64,000 nucleotides of DNA from Spisula solida. Its lineage: Eukaryota; Mollusca; Bivalvia; Venerida; Mactridae. The stretch spans positions 42,016,722-42,080,721 of the forward strand of contig OX365952.1 of assembly GCA_947247005.1 (NCBI GenBank), read 5' to 3'. How positions within the stretch are numbered: the stretch's first letter is position 1; every line of letters starts with the position of its first letter. A program made the translations under genes and the position numbers. Below are positions 9,984 to 20,713 of this stretch, piece by piece. Under the pieces are notes generated by a model, which was given only the letters and a program-made list of their open reading frames with translations, was not told the origin of the DNA and did no database searches.

Positions 9984-12900
9984 CTGAAACATACAGCTTC
10001 ATACATTGTTACAGTCATCAAGGAGTTCCAGTCAAGATCAATTACCACTAACAATTACCACTAAGGTTTGAGACAATTAGGATTTTACACCTTATGTATA
10101 CCGTATTAAGATTCTTTAGGTTTTGAATACTTTGAATATGGGTGGTTATAATGTTGATCTAATAAAACAATGTAACATCAGTTTTCAATAATTGTTTATT
10201 GATTATGTGAGTACAGTGCTGTCGGGTAATCCTGCTCACCTAAGAGGCATTTGTCTTCCATATTTGAGACTATTTTATTTGTAGAATGAATTGTGGCGCT
10301 GTTTGAATAGAAACCACATTCATTTGCAAATGTAAACAATGCAAAAGGTCATACGTATGCTAAACTAGGTCAAATGTCGTCATAAAACAAGATCGCTGCT
10401 GGTTTACATGTCGTTATTTTTTTTGGCTAATTCTGCGCATGAGGAATTGTGATTTGTATACATCTGTTTAAAAGATTTGACTGACGACATATTTAACACA
10501 GAAAAGCAAGAATAAATCATCAAGATAAAATTAACAAAAAAACAAATGTCATCCATTAGATGCTGATTAACATAGCCAGTCGCTAGTTATACAACTTAAC
10601 TTACATGAAAGAATTCAATTTGTATATATTTTGGGTCCCAATTTTCCTACTCTTAAAGAACTATCAACTAAAATACCAAAGTGTCATATAGCCACACTAT
10701 CAAAGCAGGTTTAGGTTATCAGAATTTATAATAGACTCATAAATAATTAAGTTAGAAATGCTCATTCAGTCATTTATAAGTTCATCATTTCTGTTACCCA
10801 TACCACCCCTAGTTGAGAGACAATAGCCTCTCTATACTACCAGTGCCCATTTCTTAATGCAAGTAGTTCCAGAAACTGTCAACATTCCCAATACTGCTTC
10901 ATATGTTTCTCCAAATGTTTAAACTGATTTAATTAAATCAGCAACATTTGTTTATTCTAAGATCAACAATTATTGTGAAACTGTTCGTTAAATCGATATT
11001 TTTGAAGAAAATAACTACGCCGGGTCGATCCCGAACTTGTTTCGTAACATGATAATGACATGTTCATCAAATGTCCTGGCTGTATAGCTATTTTTAGAAA
11101 CTTCAGACCTGGGTCACGTGATGGTTTATCAATGAATCGTATACCGTCTGCAAAGTACTGTTATGCAGTAATATGGTGTTGCTTTACTAGCCGCTTTCAA
11201 GAGATGTCTCACGCTGTGAGGGAAGTGATTACAAGACAGTACTGTAGAATCTGATAAATAGGCGCATAGTATTATTTTAAAGCCACTTTTAATATACGCA
11301 TTCAATACACGTATTACATATAAATTAATATGCCCCTTACGCCTGTATAGTCACATATGATCGGCAGTAAGAAAACGAACATTAAACGTGTCAAGTCGGG
11401 TTCAGCTTTAGTAGCAGCAACCAGATCGCCTCTCATCAGCACTCTCAGTGCTTTGATTTCAAAATGTCATGAAACATCATTAAAATGGTAGTCATCCTGA
11501 TAGGATTTCCTCAGTTCTGTCGGAGGTTTGTACAGTTTTTATATTGTTTTGAAGAAACTGAAAGTCAGCGTAACCATCTGACGAAACTCAAGGATACGTG
11601 ACATCTCAGCTCTGTCTGAGGGTTATGCCCACGGGTCCTTGAAATGTGACCTAACCCACCTATATATACATATTTAGATAGATATTTAAAATGTGTATAT
11701 AGGTGGCCTAGGTCAATTTTCACGGACCTGTGGTTATGCCAATTTTCCATCATAGCAATATGCACCTGTAAAAACTGTCGACAGAACTAAGAATAAGCAG
11801 TGTATTTCGATGTACTACCATGTGTAACTTACATGATTGTCCAGGGTTGCTTGGTAACTGATCATCAAGGGGATATAGGTTTTGTGTAGTAAACACAATC
11901 TGTAAATCTACATCAACATCCCACACATTGCCTTCAACAATAAACATTTTCTTCTCATGAAGTGGGTCATGCCATGATACATGTTGAATACAATTGGATA
12001 AAATTCTCTGCTGATCATTCAATGCTTTCAATTTCCAAGAACATCCCCTGGATTTCATAGCATGGTCGATATCTGCTTGGTGATCTAGTAAATATTCCTT
12101 TGAAACAGCTGTAGGAATTGACAGCCGCAATGATATCAAAGCTTCTTTTAGCATCTTCTTTATCTCTCCCGATTTGTTGGCGTCACCACAAAGGTAAACA
12201 CATGCTTCATCACTTGATACATTGATACATGTATTGTACTTTTCTTCTACACTGGCAATAATATCTTGACCAAAGCTCACTAAGAATTTGGCAGCTCTAT
12301 CTGTATCACCGATGCTAAATCCACTAGGAAACTGGAAACTAGGCGGAATAATATAATGCTTTATATCTCTTGTACAACAAATGTTAACACTCTCCCCTTT
12401 TCGTTTGCATTTTTCATAAGCCAGCTTGTTTGTACCTGTCCAGTTTTCTAAATTTATCCACCCTTCTTTAGAATCAATGAAAATATCATTCATGAATCTG
12501 ATATGAGTTTTCACAATGTCTGCCACGATGTTCACAGAATGTTTGTTTCGACTACACACCCATACACCATGAGAGCCGTTGTTCAAGATAACAAACTGAA
12601 CATCAACATCCTCTAACATTTCTCTAATATAATTATACAGCTGTTCATTAGGAACGTCATTGTCATGGAAGAGTAGTTGCATCATCAGGGGATGTACAAT
12701 CACAATAGCTTTTCCCTTGACCTCAGATAAAAACAATGTCATTTCATCCTTCCATACTATACTGCCAAATTTGTCTGGATAGTTTATCTTCAACTGTGGT
12801 AGCTTGAGTGAAATCACTACTGATGTGTCGGCATACTTCTCCTTGATAAACATTTCAAATCCAAGATAATGACACAGCAAAGCACGTCCCAGTGAAATTG

Positions 12901-14421
12901 TAAAAACCTGAAACTGATAGGATGCACCAGAAGATCCATCTACAGTAGTTCCATCAGTTGTCTTTGTAGATCCACTCACATGTGTTCCATCAGTTGTCTT
13001 TGGTGATCCACTCACATGTGTTCCATCAGTTGTCTTTGGTGATCCACTCATATGAGTTCCACCAGTTGTCTTTGTAGATCCACTCATATGTGTTCCATCA
13101 GTTGTCTTTGGTGATCCACTCACATGTGTTCCATCAGTTGTCTTTGGTGATCCACTCACATGTGTTCCATCAGTTGTCTTTGATGATCCACTTACATATG
13201 TTCCATCAGTTGTCTTTGGTGATCCACTCACATGTGTTCCATCAGTTGTCTTTGGTGATCCACTCACATGTGTTCCATCAGTTGTCTTTGGTGATCCACT
13301 CACATGTGTTCCATCAGTTGTCTTTGGTGATCCACTTACATATGTTCCATCAGTTGTCTTTGGTGATCCACTAACATATGTTCCATCAGTTGTCTTTGGT
13401 GATCCACTTACATATGTTCCATCAGTTGTCTTTTTAGATCCAATTACAGCTAACCCAGTTATCTTAGATGGATTACCGTTACTATCATCTGGCAGCCACT
13501 TTGTAATGAACTTTTTCAGTTGCAGTTTTTCTCCCACCACAGAAAGTTGGTCAGATTTTCTACATATAAAAACCATTACTTGAGTTCCTATTTCTGCGGG
13601 GACATTGCCTTGCCACTGTCTTACTAAAGCTGAATACTTCCGTATATCATACTGTCTGCATTCATAATTTGAAATTACTGTTTGAAATTTAGTTTCAACA
13701 AAACGCTGAATGAATTCAATACTCTGGAAATTCTCAATCTCAATGTCTATCTCATGTTCATTTCTCTGGAGTCCCAGTATTATGTTGTTCTTACTTAGTA
13801 ATGCCACTGTATGTCCAATTTGCTTCTTAGATAGGGAAAACTGCACTTTACAAAAATCCAATTTACTGGAGTTAAATCGGAGCACAGGTGATTTACTGCC
13901 ATTAACATATACACGAAAGTGTTGCTTTTCCCACAAGGGTTTGGCCCAGTTTGGTAGTGTGTCTGAAATGTATTATGTATAGATTTTTAACTAAAATAAT
14001 ATCATTAAACATATTTTTATTTCATACATACAATAGGATAACATAGGATAACAAACAATGGGGTTACATAACATAGGACAACATACAATAGGGTAACATA
14101 CAATAGGACAACATAACATAGGCTAACATAACATAGGCTAACATAACATAGGGTATTAACACAACATAGACTAACATACAATGGGGTTACATAACATAGG
14201 CTAACATACAATAGGGTAACATAACATAGGACAACATACAATAGGATAACGTAACATAGGCCAACATACAATAGGGCAACATAAGATAATCATAGGGTAA
14301 AGTTAAATTCATGAACATAATTTATTCTATTCTATTTTCTAATCAAGGCAAAAGAGAAGGCAGATTTTTGTATCTGGTTTCATGTGTAAGATGTTTTATA
14401 CGAACCTCCACCAGTTGCCAT
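9510..14421 (-). CDS. Macro-domain protein, PARP14-like, 5' part of gene
   Basis: Three exons join in phase (coding parts 14421-14406, 13962-11833, 9983-9510), giving about 873 residues without a stop; the 3' end is not found. The protein starts MATGGDTLPNWAKPLWEKQ. It has an N-terminal alpha/beta region (RRM- or KH-like in feel), then 14 copies of a 12-residue Ser/Thr/Gly repeat, a further alpha/beta region, and a macro-type domain split by intron 2. The macro domain begins KKMFIVEGNVWDVDVDLQIV and ends around ELNVVIC. Long RRM/KH-like regions followed by macro domains are the layout of PARP14-like proteins, which read or modify ADP-ribose; this assignment is inference. No PARP catalytic domain is visible. 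The macro core lacks the usual NAAN and GGG-V motifs, so ADP-ribose binding is doubtful. Confidence 0.6.
9984..11832 (-). other. Intron 2 of macro-domain gene
   Basis: About 1.85 kb between matched GT and AG borders, without coding sequence. It contains a foldback repeat at about 11632-11733 related to one at 24342-24433, and otherwise AT-rich unique DNA. Confidence 0.7.
11632..11733. repeat. Small foldback (MITE-like) element, copy A
   Basis: A palindromic block of about 100 bp. GGGTCCTTGAAATGTGACCT at the left pairs with AGGTCAATTTTCACGGACC at the right, around a TATATACATATTTA centre. Copy B at 24342-24433 has the same arms (GGTCCATGAAAAGTG) and centre, so this is a dispersed family. Confidence 0.75.
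11833..13962 (-). CDS. Macro-domain gene, large exon 2 with 12-residue repeats
   Basis: Acceptor TTTCAG at 13968-13963, donor GTAAGT at 11832-11827. The 2130-bp exon is open throughout. The N-terminal 140 codons hold an alpha/beta domain (HFRVYVNGS, GTQVMVFICRK). About 170 codons of KTTDGTHVSGSP repeats follow (13434-12935), then about 330 codons with patterns such as GKAIVIVHPL, VQFVILNNGSHGVWVC and ACVYLCGD, suggesting further small alpha/beta modules. The exon ends in the first strands of the macro domain (NPGQS). The apparent first codon of the open frame, a TTG at 13936, is not a start. Confidence 0.85.
12935..13434 (-). repeat. Coding 36-bp minisatellite (12-residue repeat x14)
   Basis: Fourteen in-frame copies of a unit encoding KTTDGTHVSGSP, with H/Y, V/M, P/S/T and D/G variation; the last copy is degenerate (KTTDGTTVDGSS). 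The composition (K, T, D, G, S, no hydrophobics except V/M) predicts a flexible linker between folded domains. The reverse strand is also open for 94 codons, which is a by-product of the period being a multiple of three. Confidence 0.95.
14033..14290. repeat. Low-complexity minisatellite (ACATAGGNTA family)
   Basis: Irregular tandem repeat of ACATAACATAGGCTAAC and ACATACAATAGGGTAAC units. It lies in intron 1 of the macro-domain gene, between coding exons 1 and 2. The 84-residue frame over it is repeat translation. Confidence 0.85.
14406..14421 (-). CDS. Macro-domain gene, coding exon 1 (start)
   Basis: ATGGCAACTGGTGGAG encodes MATGG plus the first base of the next codon. It is followed by a GTTCGT donor, weaker than consensus. 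I chose this ATG because it is the one that joins exon 2 in the open frame (phase 1); an upstream ATG at about 14450 is in another frame. A TTTTAG just upstream could be the acceptor of a 5' UTR exon. Confidence 0.6.
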
Positions 14422-14518
14422 TGTGTCCAAGCTAGAATATTCTCTTCCATAAACTAAAATGGTCAGTCAACTAACTCATCATGTGTTCCTTCAAAAACAG
14501 AAAGTATAATAATAACTA

Positions 14519-14931
14519 CAGTGCCCATCAAAAATAAGTATACAGTAAATAATTGTTGGAAATTTAGACTTGGTTAAATTTTTCAATATCTGTTTATCAG
14601 ACGGTCACAATAATACTAGTTTCCGGAACTACAGTTATTATATAGGTCCAAAAAGAGGTATAAATAATGATGAAGGTGCTCTAAATTGAAATAACCATGT
14701 GATCCAAAAGGCTGAATTTTCCATCTTTTTGCGACAAAGTTACCATTCAAGTGGCACAAAGAAACTTTATATTTTGTACCTAGGGTGCCAATCACTGTAT
14801 GGTCTTTACATTTAATAAAAACAATATTCTTTTCTTCATAAATAATTTTGTTCCACTGTTTTGCAAATAGTGTTATTACAGACAAGTGAATGGGAAAATA
14901 ACATTGGTACACTTATTTTTGGTGGGCACTG
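14519..14931. mobile_element. Tc1/mariner-like non-autonomous element (413 bp)
   Basis: Terminal inverted repeats start CAGTGCCCATCAAAAATAAG on the left and, as reverse complement, CAGTGCCCACCAAAAATAAG on the right. Each end is flanked by TA (14517-14518 and 14932-14933), the target duplicated by Tc1/mariner elements. The 98-residue minus-strand frame inside has no recognisable transposase motif. It sits about 100 bp upstream of the first coding exon of the macro-domain gene, so it may overlap its promoter or 5' UTR. Confidence 0.85.
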
Positions 14932-14939
14932 TATATTAA

Positions 14940-17430
14940 AAAATATTTTATTTTCTGAAGGTAACATGTAAAGACATATTTTTTTATATATATAATAGAA
15001 CAATACATATCTTATTTACGACAAGGCCTTCATAAAATAAAAAAAGTACATGTAATAAAAAGAAAGTATGAATTATCAAAATACAATCTCATCCCAATTC
15101 CCATGCAAGGAAATTGATCCTCACTGACTCATCTTGATGATAAAGTTGCATGGGAATAATGACATGCCTAACATGAAATCAAATTACCCTCACATGGGTG
15201 TTAGGACATATTCCTCTCAGGTTGTGAGTTGACATTCACATGGAATCACAGGCCCTCGATGCAATTTTATGGTCCGGAAAATAAATATTACTCTAGCTAC
15301 TACAAGGTGACTAACAGGGACCAGAATTCTCCAAGGGTAGGGACAATCATGTCCATAAATCCATCATTTATTCACCGATCTTATCAATCTTGGTGTTAAT
15401 GGTGAGAGGAATGATTGTTCTTTAAGGAAACTCACTGTCATAACATATATTTACACACAGCAAGAACTATCAGACCACAAACAGTGACAAAACTTGTCAA
15501 AATGCCTTTCCGAAAAGATCTGATCGCAGAAATTCTCTGATTGTTCAACTATTGACGATATCGTAATGATTACATGTTAAATTTAATAATGCAAGATGTA
15601 TATTACCCTCACCCGGGTTGTAGTACAATCCAGCTGATGGATTCCTGTCCTGTATACGGAAGAAGAAGAAGATATGCCCGTAACAGGTCACAGTGCCTCA
15701 GTGAAAATTTGAGAAAAGATCAAAATAAAAGGCAGTGAAAAAGTGCTTAATTGTCCCCAAAACCTATTTCCCTCAGTGCTTTCTAGTCTCTGGATTCAGC
15801 CCTCATTATCATGTAACAAAATGTATGCTTAATACAACAACTTAATGTAAACTTTGGATGTATAATCAGTATCATTTTAATATGGAGTCTTGTTTACACA
15901 TTCTACTTCAAACCGAAAGTAGAAAATTACTTTCAGCTTTTAAAGCAATCATTTACAGCATTTATATTTATCAATGCAAAAATATATTGACTGATACAAA
16001 GTTGTTTAAAGTGACAATGCGTTATACAAGTGACAAAATCAACATTTTTTAAAACGAAAGTAGGAAGTTCCCCTCCCAGATAGGGTTTTCTGTCGCTTTT
16101 GTATTATGATCAAGATCAGTAAAATACTTAATGATACAATGCAACATAACAGCGAGATAAATCAATTCGCTAATATAAAGAATTAACTTAATTTCGCGGT
16201 CGCATTACCAAACAAAATGGACCAACAAAATGTCAAATTGTTAACCAATCTCCAGTGATCTCCCCTTTTAAGGTCTGGACGAAACAGCGACATTTATCAC
16301 GGAATATACAGCTAATTTTTCCAATAGACCGATGGTCTCCCTTTACATAGCACAGACAGCACACGCGGTGAATAACTATATTCTTGTTAGTTTTTATATA
16401 AACAATATCACCTATCGTTTTTAATCCAATGTTGCTTTTTTAGGATAGGATATTTGAAATGAGGCTATAGTAGGCCTACTGCCATTATGGTATAGGGATA
16501 TCGTGATAACATCTATATTGTCTGACTCTCCGGTTATAGCTACTGCTTGTGTAGTTGACCAGTATGTGCAAGCAGCAAAATTGTATTTATATATGTTACA
16601 GGGAATAAGACTAGCGTAATCAAGGAGTTAATGCATTTTTTTTGAAAGAGGAATCCAATTCAATCAGTGATCATATTTTCTAGACCAAATGGTTTGGTCA
16701 ATAACCCATGAATGGTTGGGCCTAGGATCTTTAAACTTTATGGGGTGGTTGTCTATCATCGGTGGATAACTACTAGGGGTTTTTGTAGCCAATATGTCTG
16801 TAACAGTGGGCTGTTATGGTCATCTTTTAAACTCTGTCTAATTGAAGTGTATAGCTTTACTACTTTACATGGTGTGAAGTCACCCATGGAATTATAAATC
16901 ATGTTATATTCCTTGACCAATCAGATGAGCTTATCCTGGGGAATTTAGTATATATAGGGGAATTCCTTCTTATTTGGAGCCACCAACTTATGGTTGGTAT
17001 CAAACATTTATGTTTGGCTTACTTCAGAACTGGAGTTTCTGACTACATTTCCACATATTATTGTGGTACTGCTTGCTATTGGGTTTACTTGTCTTTTGTT
17101 TGTTAATTTGGGGTATTCATGTTAAGTTAGGTACATGTACTTGTTAATTAATAAATTATATAAAACTTAGCACTGCTCATCTAATAAATTATACTTCTCA
17201 TTCTAATATAATTATTATTGTACATGTATGCATTGATATAAATACGTCATATTGATGGAGTAAACTATATTTAACTGGTTACACTTGTTGTTCATTCATT
17301 TGGTAGCGTTTGATTCATGGTATTTACAAACCAGTACTAACTTTGTTATACAACCACCTACGGTGTATCTGTGCTGCATTGCACAGGGATTCGTTGAGCC
17401 TGGAGGTTTAGCCTTGATCAGAGTTATTAT
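14940..17430. other. Intergenic DNA without recognised gene
   Basis: About 2.5 kb with only short frames of no coding character. I see no splice-bounded conserved exon and no clear element. The upstream region of the macro-domain gene (minus strand) begins here. Confidence 0.4.
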
Positions 17431-17433
17431 GTT

Positions 17434-17545
17434 ATAGTTAGAACATATTAAGTAAATTTTACTGATTAAAAAGGGCGGAGCGAGCGAAGCGAAGCGAAGC
17501 GAAGCGAGTCCTTTTTAGTCATTAAAATTTACTTAGTATGTTCTA
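17434..17545. repeat. Imperfect hairpin with GCGAA-rich centre
   Basis: GTTAGAACATATTAAGTAAA at the left is repeated in inverted form at the right (TTTACTTAGTATGTTCTAAC). The loop is built of GCGAGCGAAGCGAAGC repeats. The following 160 bp (to about 17712) includes TTAGAATATAACATTCTGC and ends in inverted-like TATATTCTAAAC, so the hairpin may be one end of a longer element like those at 37.4, 50.8 and 59.5 kb. Confidence 0.7.
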
Positions 17546-17719
17546 ACTAACTTAGAATATAACATTCTGCATTCTGATTGGCTGATAGAAATTAGCGCCA
17601 ACGCATGACGTCAAGTCTGTTAAGAGAAAATTTTAATGATTAAATTTTCATTTAACCGCGAAAATGTGGCGTTTTCATTGGCTCATAATGTAGGTTATAT
17701 TCTAAACTACTATACGATT

Positions 17720-18670
17720 GTTACTATTTAGTCCTGCTATCTTTTGATAGACAGTTGACGACGACCACTGACACATAGTGTCATCATCAGCATTTAGATC
17801 AACGCTGGATACATAACATCACAGAACACACAAAAGGCAAACCGTTACACGTCTAAGGTTAAAGTCACCTTAGAATATCTCTTGTTTCATACCTAGATCT
17901 TTTGGGTGAGAAACCCCGAAAAGCGTTTCAGAAAACCCCCGGCCAATAAGATTCAGCGACCTATTCGTTGTAAAGATATTTACCCAGTCGACCACCGAAT
18001 GTTAAGTAAAACTATGTTTTTAAGTCATGGGCCCGTAGATATAATATATAGTATACTGACTTTTTGAGTCATTTTGGCTAATATTATGCGTCTATCATTT
18101 CTTCTGCTTGGGTCTATACATGTCGATCGTTGCTATGGTAAAGCTGCAATTCATACATTATTCTAAGACAAAGTACATGTATTTGTATAAATCCTTAATA
18201 TATAGGGCCTACCAATCAATGTGGCTATATTGGTCGGTATCCTGTGATGACATTCTCCATATATTACATAATTATTACGTCATCGAGTGCAATAAAATGT
18301 GCCGTCCAAACAAGACTAAACCTTCTTACGTAACCATTTGAGTTATAAACCATTTGAGTTACCGGGCGTGTCTAATAAATGGGCGGAGTTAGCTATACAT
18401 TATTCATAAGATGGACAACGCTGTAGGTATAAAACCGCTAAATATTGATAAAATTGGTCTAGCAAGTATGATTAATATACTAATGTCATGTCGCTGGTTT
18501 CAATCAATATCTTTATCCGTCCGATTGTCAGATGAGCGCGCGAATAATTTCATAAGTTTATTTTCCTACGAACCATTTTAAAGCTGTTAAAAAGAACGTA
18601 GATTTTCACCTTTATTGACGAGCAGGGCCTACATGTACATAGTAAATTCGGATAAAAGTGCTGGTTACTA
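17720..18670. other. Intergenic DNA without recognised gene
   Basis: About 950 bp with no supported exon or element before the 34-bp minisatellite begins. Confidence 0.4.
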
Positions 18671-18671
18671 T

Positions 18672-20005
18672 CGTATAGTAGCCAGGGTACTACAATGGTT
18701 ACTGTCTAACTGTAGCCTCGGTACTTGAATGGTTACTGTCTAACTGTAGCCTCGGTACTTGAATGGTTACTGTCTAACTGTAGCCTCGGTACTTGAATGG
18801 TTACTGCCTAACTGTAGCCTCGGTACTGGAATGGTTACTGTCTAACTGTAGCCTCGGTACTTGAATGGTTACTGTCTAACTGTTGCCAGGGTACTTGAAT
18901 GGTTACTGTCTAACTGTAGCCTCGGTAGTTAAATGGTGACTGTCTAACTGTATCCAGGGTACTGAAATGGTTACTGCCGTACTGTTTCCAGGGTACTTGA
19001 ATGGTTGTTGTCATACTGTATCCAGGGTACTTGAATGGTTGTTGTCATATTGTATCCAGGGTACTGGAATGGTTGTTGTCATACTGTATCCAGGGTACTT
19101 GAATGGTTGTTGTCATACTGTATCCAGGGTACTGGAATGGTTGTTGTCATACTGTATCCAGGTTACTGGAATGGTTGTTGTCATACTGTATCCAGGGTAC
19201 TGGAATGGTTGTTGTCATACTGTATCCAGGGTACTGGAATGGTTGTTGTCATACTGTATCCAGGGTACTGAAATGGTTACTGCCGTACTATATCCAGAGT
19301 ACTGGAAAGGTTGTTGTCATACTGTTGTCAGGGTACTGTTATGGTTGTTGTCATACTGTATCCAGGGTACTGGAATGGTTGTTGTCATACTGTATCCAGG
19401 GTACTGGAATGGTTGTTGTCATACTGTATCCAGGGTACTGAAATGGTTACTGCCGTACTATATCCAGGGTACTGGAATGGTTGTTGTCATACTGTTGCCA
19501 GGGTACTGGAATGGTTGATCTCATACTGTAGTCAAGGTACTTGAATGGTTACTGTAATAATGTAGCCAGGTTACTTGAATGGTTGCTCTCATACTGTAGC
19601 AAAGGTTCTTTAATGGTTACTGTAATACTGTAGCCAGGGTGCTTGAATGGTTGCACTCTTACTGTAGCCAGGGTACTTGAATGGTTACTCTCATACTGTA
19701 GCCAAGGTACTTCAATGGTTGCTCTCATACTGTAGCCAAGGTACTTCGATGGTTGCTGTCATACTGTAGCCAAGGTACCTGAATGGTTACTCTCATACTG
19801 TAGCCAGTGTACTTGAATGGTTACTCTCATACTGTAGCTAATGTACTTCAATGGTTGCTCTCATACTGTAGCCAAGGTAACTGAATGGTTACTCTCATAC
19901 TGTAGCCAGTGTACTGGAATGGTTACTCTCATACTGTAGCCTAGGTACTTCAATGGTTACTCTCATACTGTAGCCAGAATACGTGAATGGTTGTTCTCAT
20001 ACTGT
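18672..20005 (+). repeat. 34-bp minisatellite, forward-oriented arm
   Basis: About 39 copies of GGTACTTGAATGGTTGCTCT plus CATACTGTAGCCAA, with sub-blocks. The first part has CTGTCTAACTGTAGCCTC units, the middle has TTGTTGTCATACTGTATCCA units, and the last part has CTCTCATACTGTAGCC units. Three units make 102 bp, divisible by three, so frames of up to 183 codons stay open; they are not genes. Confidence 0.93.
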
Positions 20006-20713
20006 ACCCTGGCTACAGTATTACAGTAACCATTCATGTACCTTTGCTACAGCATGAGAGCAACCATTCAAGTACCCTGGCTACAGTATGAGAGCAACCA
20101 TTTAAGTACCCTAGCTACAGTATGAGTGCAACCATTCAAGTACCCTGGCTACAGTATTACAGTAACCATTCAAGTACCTTTGCTACAGCATGAGAGCAAC
20201 CATTCAAGTACCCTGGCTACAGTATGAGAGTAACTATTCAAGTACCCTGGCCACAGTATGAGAGCAACCATTCAAGTAACCTGGCTACAGTATTACAGTA
20301 ACCATTCTAGTATCCTGGCTACAATATGAGAGCAACCATTCAAGTACCCTGGCTACAGTATGAGAGCAACCATTCAAATACCTTGGCTACAGTATGAGAG
20401 CAACCATTCAAGTACCCTGGCTACAATACGAGGGCAACCATTCAAGTATCCTGGCTACAGTATGAGAGCAACCATTCAAGTACCCTGGCCACAGTATGAG
20501 AGCAACCATTCAAATACCTTGGCTACAGTATGAGAGCAACCATTCAAATACCTTGGCTACAGTATGAGAGCAACCATTCAAGTACCCTGGCTACAGTATG
20601 AGAGTAACCATTTAAATACATTGGCTTCAGTATGAGAGTAACCATTCAAGTAATAAGTATTTTATATGACAGTAACCATTCAAGTACTCTGGCTACTATG
20701 TGACAGTTACCAT
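20006..20713 (-). repeat. 34-bp minisatellite, inverted arm
   Basis: The same unit in reverse orientation: ACCATTCAAGTACCCTGGCT plus ACAGTATGAGAGCA, about 21 copies. The switch lies near 20005, where ATACTGTA runs straight into CCCTGGCTACAGTAT. The two arms can pair to form a very long hairpin. Confidence 0.93.

Noticed and set aside
13090..13374. 94-codon plus-strand frame with FHQLSLVIHSHV repeats
   Set aside because: Antisense shadow of the coding 36-bp minisatellite of the macro-domain gene.
18967..19544. Several overlapping 77-183-codon frames with GCCHTV/SYCIQGTG repeats
   Set aside because: Translations of the 34-bp minisatellite in all three frames; no conserved protein features.
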